DNA of 15,310 bases, taken from positions 1-15,310 of the forward strand of contig CAJXIT010000040.1 in the NCBI GenBank assembly GCA_913054055.1. The letters are read 5' to 3'. A program made the position numbers and the translations under genes. This document shows, in pieces, positions 8,650-15,284 of the stretch. Positions within the stretch are counted from its first letter, which is position 1; each line of letters opens with the position of its first letter. The notes under the pieces were generated by a model that was given only the letters and a program-made list of their open reading frames with translations, made no database searches and was not told the origin of the DNA. The stretch is from an uncultured Thalassolituus sp. Its GTDB lineage: Bacteria > Pseudomonadota > Gammaproteobacteria > Pseudomonadales > Oceanobacteraceae.

Positions 8650-8997
8650 TTAAACACCCCAGATGATTTCGATGCCCCAAACAAAGTAAACAAACATTGC
8701 AAGGAAACAAGCAAGTTGGAATACAAAGCGAAGAACGGCTGGCTTAAAATAATCAGTTGAAATAGTCCACATACCGATCCAGGCATGGGCAACTGTCGAA
8801 ACAAGAGCTAGAACAGAAAAAACTCGAACAGCAGTGCAAGAGAAAAATTCGCTCCACTGTGCGTAATCTAAATTTGGATTAGCTAATAAATAACCGATAA
8901 TAAAAACAGAATAAGCTGCTAATACAACCGCAGAAAAACGTTGGATGATCCAGTCTGACAATCCATTACGACTGAAGTTAGTAACACTTACGCCCAT
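8650..8997 (-). CDS. sdhD: Succinate dehydrogenase membrane anchor subunit SdhD
   Basis: This is one of two small membrane subunits that bind haem b and form the quinone pocket. The reading frame opens at a TTG (9003), but the ATG at 8997 is the better start: AGGAG lies seven bases before it and only one base before the TTG. The ATG gives 115 residues, the same length as E. coli SdhD. H71 (haem ligand, in AHAWIG), D82 and Y83 (quinone site, in STDYFK) then fall at the same residue numbers. Three hydrophobic helices are visible (about 19-40, 53-77 and 88-112). The gene overlaps the end of sdhC by 10 bases, implying translational coupling. Confidence 0.93.
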   Translation of the reverse strand: MGVSVTNFSRNGLSDWIIQRFSAVVLAAYSVFIIGYLLANPNLDYAQWSEFFSCTAVRVFSVLALVSTVAHAWIGMWTISTDYFKPAVLRFVFQLACFLAMFVYFVWGIEIIWGV

Positions 8998-9365
8998 ACC
9001 CAAACTCCTGCAAGAATAATTAGGATGCCTGACGCGATAATCGTAAAGATAGCAGCGTAAAGACCGCCTTCTTTTGTTTCACCTAAGCCAAGGTCCATAA
9101 ATAAATGTTTAATACCTGCTACAAAATGAAATGCTAAAGCAGATAGCAAACCCCAAGTGATGAAACTACCAAATCCAGAAGTCATCGCTTTCTTCGTTTC
9201 TGCAAATCCTTCAGCTGACTCTAAAGAGCAACTTAAAGCGCATAATAGAAAAATGATACCTACAAACAAAATCACGCCAGCAACACGGTGGGTGATCGAA
9301 GTTAATGCAGGTAGAGGAAAACTGAACTTAGTCAGATCAAGATTTATTGGTCTTTGTTGATTCAC
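8988..9365 (-). CDS. sdhC: Succinate dehydrogenase cytochrome b556 subunit SdhC
   Basis: This is a membrane subunit of complex II. Its 125 residues begin with the family signature QRPINLDL and contain three hydrophobic helices (about 26-46, 67-91 and 103-124). The haem-ligand histidine is H80 in AFHFVAGIKH. S23 and R27 (TSITHR) correspond to quinone-site residues of E. coli SdhC. The start is GTG at 9365: an in-frame TAG lies three codons upstream, and no later Met precedes the conserved QRP segment. The ribosome-binding site is not a classical AGGAGG but a purine-rich GAGAGAG/AGAG tract. It is first in sdhCDAB. The weak start and the hairpin ahead of it may limit operon expression. Confidence 0.95.
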   Translation of the reverse strand: MNQQRPINLDLTKFSFPLPALTSITHRVAGVILFVGIIFLLCALSCSLESAEGFAETKKAMTSGFGSFITWGLLSALAFHFVAGIKHLFMDLGLGETKEGGLYAAIFTIIASGILIILAGVWVWA

Positions 9366-9385
9366 GGTTCTCTACACTCTCTCTG

Positions 9386-9404
9386 TCGCATCAAAATGAT
9401 GCGA
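9386..9404 (-). promoter_or_regulatory. Hairpin in the sdhC leader
   Basis: TCGCATCA (9386-9393) and TGATGCGA (9397-9404) form a perfect 8-bp inverted repeat with a three-base centre, about 20 bases before the sdhC GTG. No U run follows on the minus strand, so it is not a terminator. It could influence ribosome access, RNA stability or small-RNA pairing. Confidence 0.5.
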
Positions 9405-9493
9405 TCTTGTTTTGGCAAGCACGCTTGCTGTGCATTTTTACTAATAAAAATACGAACTTACGTCACTTTTTAGTGCCTTCGTAAACGCGCCGA

Positions 9494-9522
9494 ATTATAG
9501 CCACAGAGTTTGTTAAATACAA
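9494..9522 (-). promoter_or_regulatory. Sigma-70 promoter for sdhCDAB
   Basis: On the minus strand a perfect -10 hexamer TATAAT (9494-9499) lies 17 bases from a weak -35 TTGTAT (9517-9522). Transcription would start near 9487, giving a leader of about 120 bases before sdhC. The poor -35 element is buried in an inverted repeat, which suggests control by a bound protein. Confidence 0.65.
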
Positions 9523-9525
9523 ACT
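9507..9525. promoter_or_regulatory. Operator-like dyad over the sdh -35 element
   Basis: AGTTTGT (9507-9513) and ACAAACT (9519-9525) are perfect inverted copies around a five-base AT centre, and the -35 hexamer lies inside the dyad. A second perfect dyad, ATGCT-A-AGCAT (9533-9543), is centred 22 bases away, about two helical turns. This spacing would suit two protein dimers on the same DNA face. The binding protein is unknown. Confidence 0.5.
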
Positions 9526-9595
9526 AACGCCTATGCTAAGCATTAACTTTTATCTACATCTTTAGTGGTATTGCTAATAATAGATCAAAGTTTAA

Positions 9596-9615
9596 TCTAA
9601 ATTTGAAAACTTAGA
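9596..9615. promoter_or_regulatory. Operator-like inverted repeat upstream of the gltA promoter
   Basis: The arms 9596-9604 and 9607-9615 are inverted copies matching at 8 of 9 positions around a two-base centre. The site ends 22 bases before the gltA -35 hexamer, a place suited to an activator. The sequence is AT-rich, so its significance is uncertain. Confidence 0.35.
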
Positions 9616-9637
9616 CGAAAGTTGAGCAGGACAATAA

Positions 9638-9665
9638 TTGACAATCGCTATTTAGGCTCTATAGT
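9638..9665 (+). promoter_or_regulatory. Sigma-70 promoter for gltA
   Basis: A perfect -35 TTGACA (9638-9643) and the -10 TATAGT (9660-9665) are separated by 16 bases. The leader to the gltA start is about 90 bases and contains two small hairpins (9688-9701 and 9713-9731). The strong hexamers suit a highly expressed central-metabolism gene. Confidence 0.75.
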
Positions 9666-9763
9666 TGGCCATCTTTGCAACGGTACAGAGCATAATTGCT
9701 CGTAATGTATAAGAGATTCCATAAGAATCTCGGTATCAGAAATAAGCAGACAGGAGGCCATAC

Positions 9764-11044
9764 ATGGCTGACAAAAAAGCACAATTAACAGTTGACGGAT
9801 TAGATGCACCTTTAGATTTGCCTATCTATGAAGGCACTATTGGTCCAGACGTAATCGACGTTCGCAGTTTAGTTGCTCAAGGCAAGTTCACCTACGACCC
9901 AGGCTTTGTATCCACTGCCTCTTGCGAATCTAAGATCACTTACATCGATGGCGGAAAAGGCGTTTTACTACACCGCGGCTACCCAATCGAAGAACTGGCC
10001 GAAAACAGCGACTTTCTAGAAACCTCATTCCTACTTCTTCACGGCGAACTTCCAACAGCCGAACAAAAAGAAGAATTCGTAAGCACCATCGGCAAACACA
10101 CCATGGTTAACGAACAACTAGTAAGCTTTTTCAAAGGCTTCCGTCGTGACGCTCACCCAATGGCGGTTATGACAGGTGTTGTAGGTGCGCTATCTGCTTT
10201 CTACCATGACTCTCTAGACATTACAGACGCTAAGCACCGTGAAATCGCTGCTCACCGCCTAATCGCTAAAATGCCTACTTTGGCTGCAATGGTTTACAAG
10301 TACAATATCGGCCAGCCGTTCATGTACCCACGTAACGACCTAAGCTATTCTGAAAACTTCCTTCACATGATGTTCAACACACCTGCTGAAGAGAAGCCAA
10401 TTAGCCCAGTACTGGCTAACGCCATGGACAAAGTATTCCTATTGCACGCTGACCACGAGCAAAATGCCTCTACTTCTACAGTACGTATGGCTGGCTCAAC
10501 TGGTGCCAACCCATTCGCCTGTATTGCTGCTGGTATCGCTGCACTTTGGGGTCCTGCACACGGCGGCGCCAACGAAGCTGTACTTAAGATGCTAGATGAA
10601 ATCGGTGACGAAACTCGCATCGATGAATTCCTAAACAAAGCAAAAGACAAGTCTGATCCATTCCGCCTAATGGGCTTTGGTCACCGTGTTTATAAGAGCT
10701 ATGACCCACGTGCCGTAGTAATGAAAAAATGCTGCGATGAAGTGCTGGCTGAACTAGGCCTAGAAGACGATCCACAGCTTAAAATGGCAATGAAACTTGA
10801 GAAAATTGCCCTTGAAGACGAATACTTCAAAGCTCGTGGCCTATACCCGAACGTAGATTTCTACTCAGGCATCATCCTTAAAGCCATCGGCATCCCAACC
10901 GAATTATTCACAGTAATCTTTGCAACTGGCCGTACACCAGGCTGGATCGCTCACTGGAACGAAATGATTGGTGGTGAATACCGCATCGCACGCCCACGCC
11001 AGCTTTATACTGGCCACACTAAACGTGCCTACCCTAAGAAATAA
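9764..11044 (+). CDS. gltA: Citrate synthase, type II (hexameric family)
   Basis: This enzyme condenses acetyl-CoA and oxaloacetate into citrate, the entry step of the TCA cycle. The 426 residues match the Gram-negative type II enzyme, which is usually hexameric and NADH-inhibited. The catalytic residues are present: H266 in WGPAHGGANEA, H307 in GFGHRVYK and D365 in NVDFYSG. Oxaloacetate-binding residues include H231 (HADHEQNAST) and the arginine in GRTPGWIAHW. The ATG start has a perfect AGGAGG six bases upstream. Codon choice (many GGT, CGT, AAC and GAC) suggests high expression. It is transcribed alone, divergent from sdhC, and ends in a strong terminator. Confidence 0.98.
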   Translation: MADKKAQLTVDGLDAPLDLPIYEGTIGPDVIDVRSLVAQGKFTYDPGFVSTASCESKITYIDGGKGVLLHRGYPIEELAENSDFLETSFLLLHGELPTAEQKEEFVSTIGKHTMVNEQLVSFFKGFRRDAHPMAVMTGVVGALSAFYHDSLDITDAKHREIAAHRLIAKMPTLAAMVYKYNIGQPFMYPRNDLSYSENFLHMMFNTPAEEKPISPVLANAMDKVFLLHADHEQNASTSTVRMAGSTGANPFACIAAGIAALWGPAHGGANEAVLKMLDEIGDETRIDEFLNKAKDKSDPFRLMGFGHRVYKSYDPRAVVMKKCCDEVLAELGLEDDPQLKMAMKLEKIALEDEYFKARGLYPNVDFYSGIILKAIGIPTELFTVIFATGRTPGWIAHWNEMIGGEYRIARPRQLYTGHTKRAYPKK

Positions 11045-11064
11045 ACATTTCTAAATGGTAAATC

Positions 11065-11100
11065 AAAGGCTGAAAAGTTAAACTTTTCAGCCTTTTTTTT
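11065..11100 (+). terminator. Intrinsic terminator after gltA
   Basis: A 13-bp perfect stem (11065-11077 with 11083-11095) with a five-base loop is followed by eight consecutive Ts, 20 bases after the gltA stop. This makes gltA a single-gene unit. The following 11101-11257 is an AC-rich spacer in which I see no gene and no convincing promoter. Confidence 0.93.
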
Positions 11101-11257
11101 GGCCACCTACACATCAAAACACACCCAAAACCCACCAAGAACTAAGGATAAAGAATCAGAAAAAGCATACCCAGCTAAAAAACATTCAAACACCCAATAA
11201 CCCCCTTTCAATTGTGGTCTAAGCTTATGACAACACCCTCACAAGCAAAGCCAAACC

Positions 11258-12457
11258 GTGAAACCAGCCTACGACATAGAAGCGATCATAGTAGATGACT
11301 CAGAGAGCATTCGTAGCGTCATGCAGGCCATCCTAGAAAAGCAAAGCAACATCGCCACTCTTTCACACGCATCAGGCCAAGAAACCCTTAGTTACATCAA
11401 CAAACGCCCTTCCACCCACACCCTCATTTTTATCGACCTAAACATGCCTGACATGGACGGTATGGAATTAATACGCCACCTAGGGCACTCCGGTTTCAAA
11501 GGGGGTGTCATTATCTTTTCAAAATTAGAAAAGCGCATCATCGACCTAGCATGCGAAGTAGCCCGACAAAACCAAATCCATTTAATCTCAAGCCTAGCCA
11601 AACCCATCACAGAAGAGAATGTGAATACTCTTTTAGAAAAATTTTATGCATTCATCGACAGAATGAACACACCCAGTCTTAATTTATCCATCAAAGACAT
11701 TCAAAAAGCCATCAAAGAAAAACAGATCACTCCTTACTACCAACCCAAATTGGACATAAAAACCCAAAAAGTTGTGGGCATTGAATTACTAGCACGCATC
11801 ACCATACCTGGAACAACTGACAGCATCCAAGCCGGCCGATTTATTCCAATTGCCGACAGCTGCGGACTTATAAATACACTCTCTCTCAACCTATTTGATA
11901 AGGCACTAGCAGAATTTAAAGCGATCAAACAAGCCATCAATCAAAACCTAAAACTCAGCATCAACCTCTCCCCCAAACAACTAGGAGATCTAAGCTCAAT
12001 CGCACAAATTGATCAGCTTTTTGAACAACACAAAATCAGCACACAAGACATCATTATAGAGGTAACAGAAGAAGACACCCTGAAAGCAGCCAATCAACTA
12101 GAGACCCTAAACCGCTTAAAAATGAATGGTTATGGCGTAGCGCTAGACGATTTCGGAACAGGCTTTACGAACCTTAATCAGCTTAAAACACTGCCCTTAA
12201 CTGAAGTAAAAATTGATCGCAGCATTATTTCCAATATCAACATCGACCCCTTCTCACAGATCGTCACCAATACACTGATCGACCTTAGCAAAGAATTAAA
12301 TTTCCAACTCACTACTGAAGGCATTGAAAATATTAACGAACTAAAATATCTAGAGGATTTAAATGCAGAGCTAACCATTCAAGGCTACATAATCTCAAAA
12401 CCGAAACCCAAGGACGAATTTATCCGCTGGTACAAAGCATTTTCGAAAGGAAAATAA
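11258..12457 (+). CDS. REC-EAL response regulator, predicted c-di-GMP phosphodiesterase
   Basis: A phosphorylatable receiver domain (about 7-132) is joined to an EAL domain (about 150-392), the layout of Pseudomonas RocR. Receiver residues are complete: acid pocket D13/D14, phospho-acceptor D60 (FIDLNMPDMDG), S88 and K115 (LAKP). The EAL domain keeps the residues needed for c-di-GMP hydrolysis: E176 (in the variant motif ELLAR), N236 (NLSPKQL), E268 and E271 (EVTE), D297/D298 (DDFGTG), K318, E354 (TEGIE) and Q375 (QGYIISKP). An active enzyme is predicted. The start is GTG: it is the only usual start after an in-frame TGA at 11228, and the next Met would remove the acid pocket. No clear ribosome-binding site is visible. 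No histidine kinase is adjacent, so its partner is probably encoded elsewhere. No DNA-binding domain is present. Confidence 0.9.
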   Translation: MKPAYDIEAIIVDDSESIRSVMQAILEKQSNIATLSHASGQETLSYINKRPSTHTLIFIDLNMPDMDGMELIRHLGHSGFKGGVIIFSKLEKRIIDLACEVARQNQIHLISSLAKPITEENVNTLLEKFYAFIDRMNTPSLNLSIKDIQKAIKEKQITPYYQPKLDIKTQKVVGIELLARITIPGTTDSIQAGRFIPIADSCGLINTLSLNLFDKALAEFKAIKQAINQNLKLSINLSPKQLGDLSSIAQIDQLFEQHKISTQDIIIEVTEEDTLKAANQLETLNRLKMNGYGVALDDFGTGFTNLNQLKTLPLTEVKIDRSIISNINIDPFSQIVTNTLIDLSKELNFQLTTEGIENINELKYLEDLNAELTIQGYIISKPKPKDEFIRWYKAFSKGK

Positions 12458-12536
12458 GAGAAATGAAAAACTGAATCAGACAACTCAAGCATGAAACGCA
12501 ATCTGAAAAATTATGAACATAATAACAATTGAATTA

Positions 12537-12561
12537 TTTAAGCTTAAGAACAAAGCTTAAA
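12537..12561 (-). terminator. AT-rich hairpin at the end of the tRNA cluster
   Basis: TTTAAGCTT (12537-12545) and AAGCTTAAA (12553-12561) are perfect 9-bp inverted copies with a seven-base loop. They directly abut the CCA end of tRNA-Leu. The stem has few G-C pairs and no U run follows on the minus strand. It may be a weak terminator, a guide for 3'-end processing, or a buffer against read-through from the REC-EAL gene. Confidence 0.4.
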
Positions 12562-12646
<85 letters not shown>

Positions 12647-12701
12647 ATTGCATTTTTGCCTCAAGTATTGATTATAAACCAACTACTCAAAACAGAAATA
12701 A

Positions 12702-12778
12702 TGGGGTGGCTGAAGGGGATCGAACCCTCGACCACAGGAATCACAATCCTGCGCTCTACCAACTGAGCTACAGCCACC
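12702..12778 (-). tRNA. tRNA-His (anticodon GTG)
   Basis: This 77-base tRNA on the minus strand carries the extra 5' G (position -1) opposite C73, the hallmark of tRNA-His, and an encoded CCA. The acceptor GTGGCTG/CAGCCAC is fully paired. The anticodon stem CAGGA/TCCTG encloses TTGTGAT, giving GTG for histidine codons. It is the middle member of the cluster, 55 bases from tRNA-Leu and 27 bases from tRNA-Arg. Confidence 0.96.
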
Positions 12779-12805
12779 ACTATTCACTACATATGCCAAT
12801 TAAAT

Positions 12806-12882
12806 TGGCACGCCCGACAGGACTCGAACCTGTAACCCTCGCCTTAGAAGGGCGATGCTCTATCCAGTTGAGCTACGGGCGC
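12806..12882 (-). tRNA. tRNA-Arg (anticodon TCT)
   Basis: This 77-base tRNA on the minus strand has an encoded CCA. The anticodon stem TCGCC/GGCGA encloses CTTCTAA, giving TCT, which reads AGA and AGG. The acceptor starts with a G1-U72 wobble and is otherwise paired. It is first behind the cluster promoter. In Pseudomonas, tRNA-Arg, -His and -Leu genes also lie beside folD, which supports the assignment of this neighbourhood. Confidence 0.95.
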
Positions 12883-12954
12883 TTCACCTATTGAAGCTAG
12901 GCAAACAAACTTACCGTTTGCACCTGATGGGTAGTGCTCATCAAGTGGATGCGG

Positions 12955-12983
12955 ATAATACGGATGAACCCCCTTATCGTCAA
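12955..12983 (-). promoter_or_regulatory. Strong sigma-70 promoter for the tRNA cluster
   Basis: On the minus strand TTGACG (12978-12983) and TATTAT (12955-12960) are separated by exactly 17 bases. They match the consensus at 5/6 positions each. The -10 is followed by GC-containing CCGC, a discriminator type typical of stable-RNA promoters under stringent control. The tRNA-Arg 5' end lies about 70 bases downstream. No convincing folD promoter could be picked out on the other strand. Confidence 0.8.
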
Positions 12984-13154
12984 TAGCTTTTTAGAATTTT
13001 TTTATTAAAAACAAGCAGTTCCACTATTTTTGGAGGGATTCGCTCATTCAATAAACAATGTCAGCCAAAATCAATATTTCCACCCTAGATGCCTTTGTAT
13101 TCCCTTCAATCCATGAGAAAATTGCCCAAAATTTGAATACCCCAGTGGACGACC

Positions 13155-14012
13155 ATGAGCGCACAACGCATAGATGGCAATGCCGTTAGCAAACAGCTAA
13201 AACAAAATGTAGCCGAAAAGATCACTCAGCGCCTTAATGCAGGCAAACGAGCACCTGGTCTTGCCGTAATTCTTGTGGGCAGTGATTCTGCCAGCCAAGT
13301 GTATGTTGGTAAAAAACGCCAAGCCTGTGAAGCCATTGGCATCAACAGTGTCGCTCATGACCTGCCAAGCGAAACCGATGAAAACACCCTGCTAACCCTT
13401 ATTGATGAACTGAACCAAGATGACACCATTGATGGCATCCTTGTTCAGCTGCCTTTACCAGAACATTTGGACAGCACCAAGGTACTTGAGCGCATTAACC
13501 CATCTAAAGACGTTGATGGCTTCCACCCATACAATGTGGGGCGCTTAGCTCAGCGCATCCCTACCCTTCGCTCATGTACGCCAGCTGGCATCATGACATT
13601 AATGGAGCATTACGGCATTCAGCCCAAAGGCATGCACGCTGTGATTGTTGGCGCTTCAAACATTGTTGGCCGCCCAATGGCTATGGAACTTCTATTAGCC
13701 GGCTCTACTACTACGGTTTGCCACAGGTTCACTCAAGACTTAAAACACCACGTCTCTCAAGCGGACTTATTAATCGTTGCGGTTGGTAAACGGGGCATTG
13801 TGGATTCAAACTGGATCAAGCCTGGCGCCATTGTGATTGATGTGGCCATGAACCGCTCTGAAGACGGCAAACTGTGTGGAGACTTGGATTTTGAAGTGGC
13901 CTCTGAAAAAGCCTCCTTCATCACTCCGGTTCCCGGTGGTGTTGGCCCAATGACAGTGGCCACTTTGATGGAAAATACTCTGTATGCTTGTGAGAATTTT
14001 CACGACGCTTAA
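13155..14012 (+). CDS. folD: Bifunctional methylenetetrahydrofolate dehydrogenase / methenyltetrahydrofolate cyclohydrolase
   Basis: This enzyme interconverts 5,10-methylene- and 10-formyl-tetrahydrofolate, supplying one-carbon units for purine and fMet-tRNA synthesis, using NADP+. The 285 residues match the family length. Catalytic residues sit at the usual numbers: Y50 and K54 in YVGKKR, Q98 in LVQLPLP and D121 in KDVDGF. The Rossmann motif GASNIVGRPMA follows (residues 166-176). The C-terminal signature ITPVPGGVGPMTVATLMENT is intact. The ATG start has only a weak purine stretch (GTGGA) upstream. It is transcribed away from the tRNA cluster and toward the permease gene, as a single-gene unit. 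Confidence 0.97.
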   Translation: MSAQRIDGNAVSKQLKQNVAEKITQRLNAGKRAPGLAVILVGSDSASQVYVGKKRQACEAIGINSVAHDLPSETDENTLLTLIDELNQDDTIDGILVQLPLPEHLDSTKVLERINPSKDVDGFHPYNVGRLAQRIPTLRSCTPAGIMTLMEHYGIQPKGMHAVIVGASNIVGRPMAMELLLAGSTTTVCHRFTQDLKHHVSQADLLIVAVGKRGIVDSNWIKPGAIVIDVAMNRSEDGKLCGDLDFEVASEKASFITPVPGGVGPMTVATLMENTLYACENFHDA

Positions 14013-14024
14013 CCCGCGAAAAGG

Positions 14025-14050
14025 AAGGGGCACAAGTAGTGCCCTTTTTT
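14025..14050 (+). terminator. Intrinsic terminator between folD and the permease gene
   Basis: GGGCAC (14028-14033) pairs with GTGCCC (14039-14044). The stem can be extended by G-U and A-U pairs, and six Ts follow (14045-14050). It begins 13 bases after the folD stop. Read on the minus strand it is 13 bases after the permease stop and is followed by a pyrimidine run, so it may work in both directions. Confidence 0.75.
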
Positions 14051-14062
14051 AAATTAAATCGA

Positions 14063-15208
14063 TTAACGCTTCACCCAAACCCAAGCAATGCAGGCGCCGA
14101 TCAAGGCGCTCATGGCTGACAATTCAAACATGGTCACGCCAAAGTCCCATTCCCAAACATAACCTGAAGCCACAGCTCCCACTGCACCACCTGCTCCATA
14201 CGTTAAGCTAGAAAATAGCGCTTGCCCCTGCCCTTGATGCTTACCTTGAAAGTATTGATGAATGTAGTGCATAGACACCGCATGCATGGTGCCAAATGTA
14301 GCGGCGTGGGTAAGCTGCAACAAAATCAACAACCACAATACATCCACAAAATGAGCGGTAAAATACCATCTGATGGCCGCCAGCAGTAAACTCACAACCA
14401 AAACCGTTTTATAGTTAATGGTTTTAAATAATCTGTGCACCACTAAAAACACCAATACTTCTGCGATCACACCCACGGCCCATAGCACACCAATCAGCGT
14501 ATTGGAGTACCCCGCTTTCTCTAAAAATAAACTGAAAAAAGTATAATAAGCGCCGTGACTGAGTTGCATTAAAAACGCAGCCAATAAAAAGCCGATCACC
14601 TCAGGCCGTTTTACTAAAGATAAAAAGCCAACAGACTCCACATGATCATGAGTAAGCTCCTGCCCTTTTATAGTGGTACTGGATAAAAATATTAAACCCA
14701 GCAGCAACAGCATAAACACAGGTAAATATTGCACGCTGATAAAATCAAATACAGCACCGAGCAATAAAACAAATACCACAAAACCCACTGACCCCCATAT
14801 TCGGATTTTGGAATAGTCATCGGTTTTTTCTTGCAAATAATTAAGTGTCACCACTTCAAATTGAGGCAGTACCGCCGCCCAAAAAAAACCGTACCCCACC
14901 ATGATCAACGCCATGGTAAAAAAAGAACTCACCCAAAAGATATTAATGAAAATCAGCGCGCACATGGCACAGCCCAATCTTAACAAGGCCATCCTACGCC
15001 CTGAGTAATCCCCTAATACTCCCCATACGTTAGGTGCAATGATGCGTACCAACCCAAACAAGGCCATTAGCTCACCAATTTCTTGGGCACTATAGCCACG
15101 ACCATCAAGAAACAGCCCCCAATAAGGAGAAATACAGCCTAATAAGGCAAAATAAAAGAAGTAGAACGAGGATAAGCGCCAGTATGGCAAAGGGGGATTA
15201 ACAGACAT
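14063..15208 (-). CDS. Major facilitator permease, HcaT/phenylpropionate family-like
   Basis: This is a twelve-helix inner-membrane transporter. It resembles E. coli HcaT along its length: the early loop around FLDGRGYSAQEIGELM, DYSKIRIWGSVGFVV at mid-protein, HGAYYTFFSLFLEKAGYS opening the second half, and GVIAEVLVF and AIRWY after it. HcaT is annotated as a 3-phenylpropionate permease, but substrates of this family are poorly established, and no aromatic catabolism gene is nearby, so the substrate is unknown. The frame opens at a TTG (15217). The ATG at 15208 (381 residues) is preferred, although neither has a clear ribosome-binding site. It converges with folD, and no operon partner is visible. 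Confidence 0.82.
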   Translation of the reverse strand: MSVNPPLPYWRLSSFYFFYFALLGCISPYWGLFLDGRGYSAQEIGELMALFGLVRIIAPNVWGVLGDYSGRRMALLRLGCAMCALIFINIFWVSSFFTMALIMVGYGFFWAAVLPQFEVVTLNYLQEKTDDYSKIRIWGSVGFVVFVLLLGAVFDFISVQYLPVFMLLLLGLIFLSSTTIKGQELTHDHVESVGFLSLVKRPEVIGFLLAAFLMQLSHGAYYTFFSLFLEKAGYSNTLIGVLWAVGVIAEVLVFLVVHRLFKTINYKTVLVVSLLLAAIRWYFTAHFVDVLWLLILLQLTHAATFGTMHAVSMHYIHQYFQGKHQGQGQALFSSLTYGAGGAVGAVASGYVWEWDFGVTMFELSAMSALIGACIAWVWVKR

Positions 15209-15246
15209 CAGTGACAACTAAAAAATCTAATTGATAAAAATGATCA

Positions 15247-15274
15247 CTCATAATTTATGTACTTTTCGAGTCAA
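15247..15274 (-). promoter_or_regulatory. Candidate promoter for the permease gene
   Basis: On the minus strand TTGACT (15269-15274) and TATGAG (15247-15252) are separated by 16 bases. They match the consensus at 5/6 and 4/6 positions. The position, about 40 bases upstream of the ATG, is right for the permease gene. The flanking sequence is AT-rich. Confidence 0.45.
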
Positions 15275-15284
15275 TAAAAACAAC

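Larger units (their letters stand above)
9366..9763. other. Divergent control region between sdhC and gltA
   Basis: This 398-base AT-rich stretch has no coding region. It contains a minus-strand promoter for sdhC, a plus-strand promoter for gltA, three operator-like dyads between or over them (9507-9525, 9533-9543, 9596-9615), hairpins in the sdh leader (9386-9404 and 9415-9428) and two hairpins in the gltA leader (9688-9701 and 9713-9731). In E. coli this same pair of genes is divergent and repressed by ArcA. A loose ArcA-like GTTAAATA is present at 9512-9519, but I cannot assign any regulator with confidence. Confidence 0.8.

Noticed and set aside
9464..9475. Small CACT-TTTT-AGTG dyad in the sdh leader as a terminator
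   Set aside because: The four-base stem is too short and no U run follows on the minus strand.
11176..11202. A flagellar sigma-28-like promoter upstream of the REC-EAL gene (TAAA ... CCCAATAA)
   Set aside because: The spacing is about three bases too short and the -10 matches only partly, so it is likely a chance match in AC-rich DNA.
11227..11298. A 23-codon upstream frame (MTTPSQ...) overlapping the GTG start of the REC-EAL gene
   Set aside because: An upstream frame could couple translation, but there is no Shine-Dalgarno for it and no sign of coding bias.
13058..13189. A 43-codon frame (starting MSAKINIST) that overlaps the folD start in another frame
   Set aside because: It has no ribosome-binding site at a proper distance and no recognisable domain, and its end is forced through folD coding sequence. 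A chance frame is more likely than a leader peptide.
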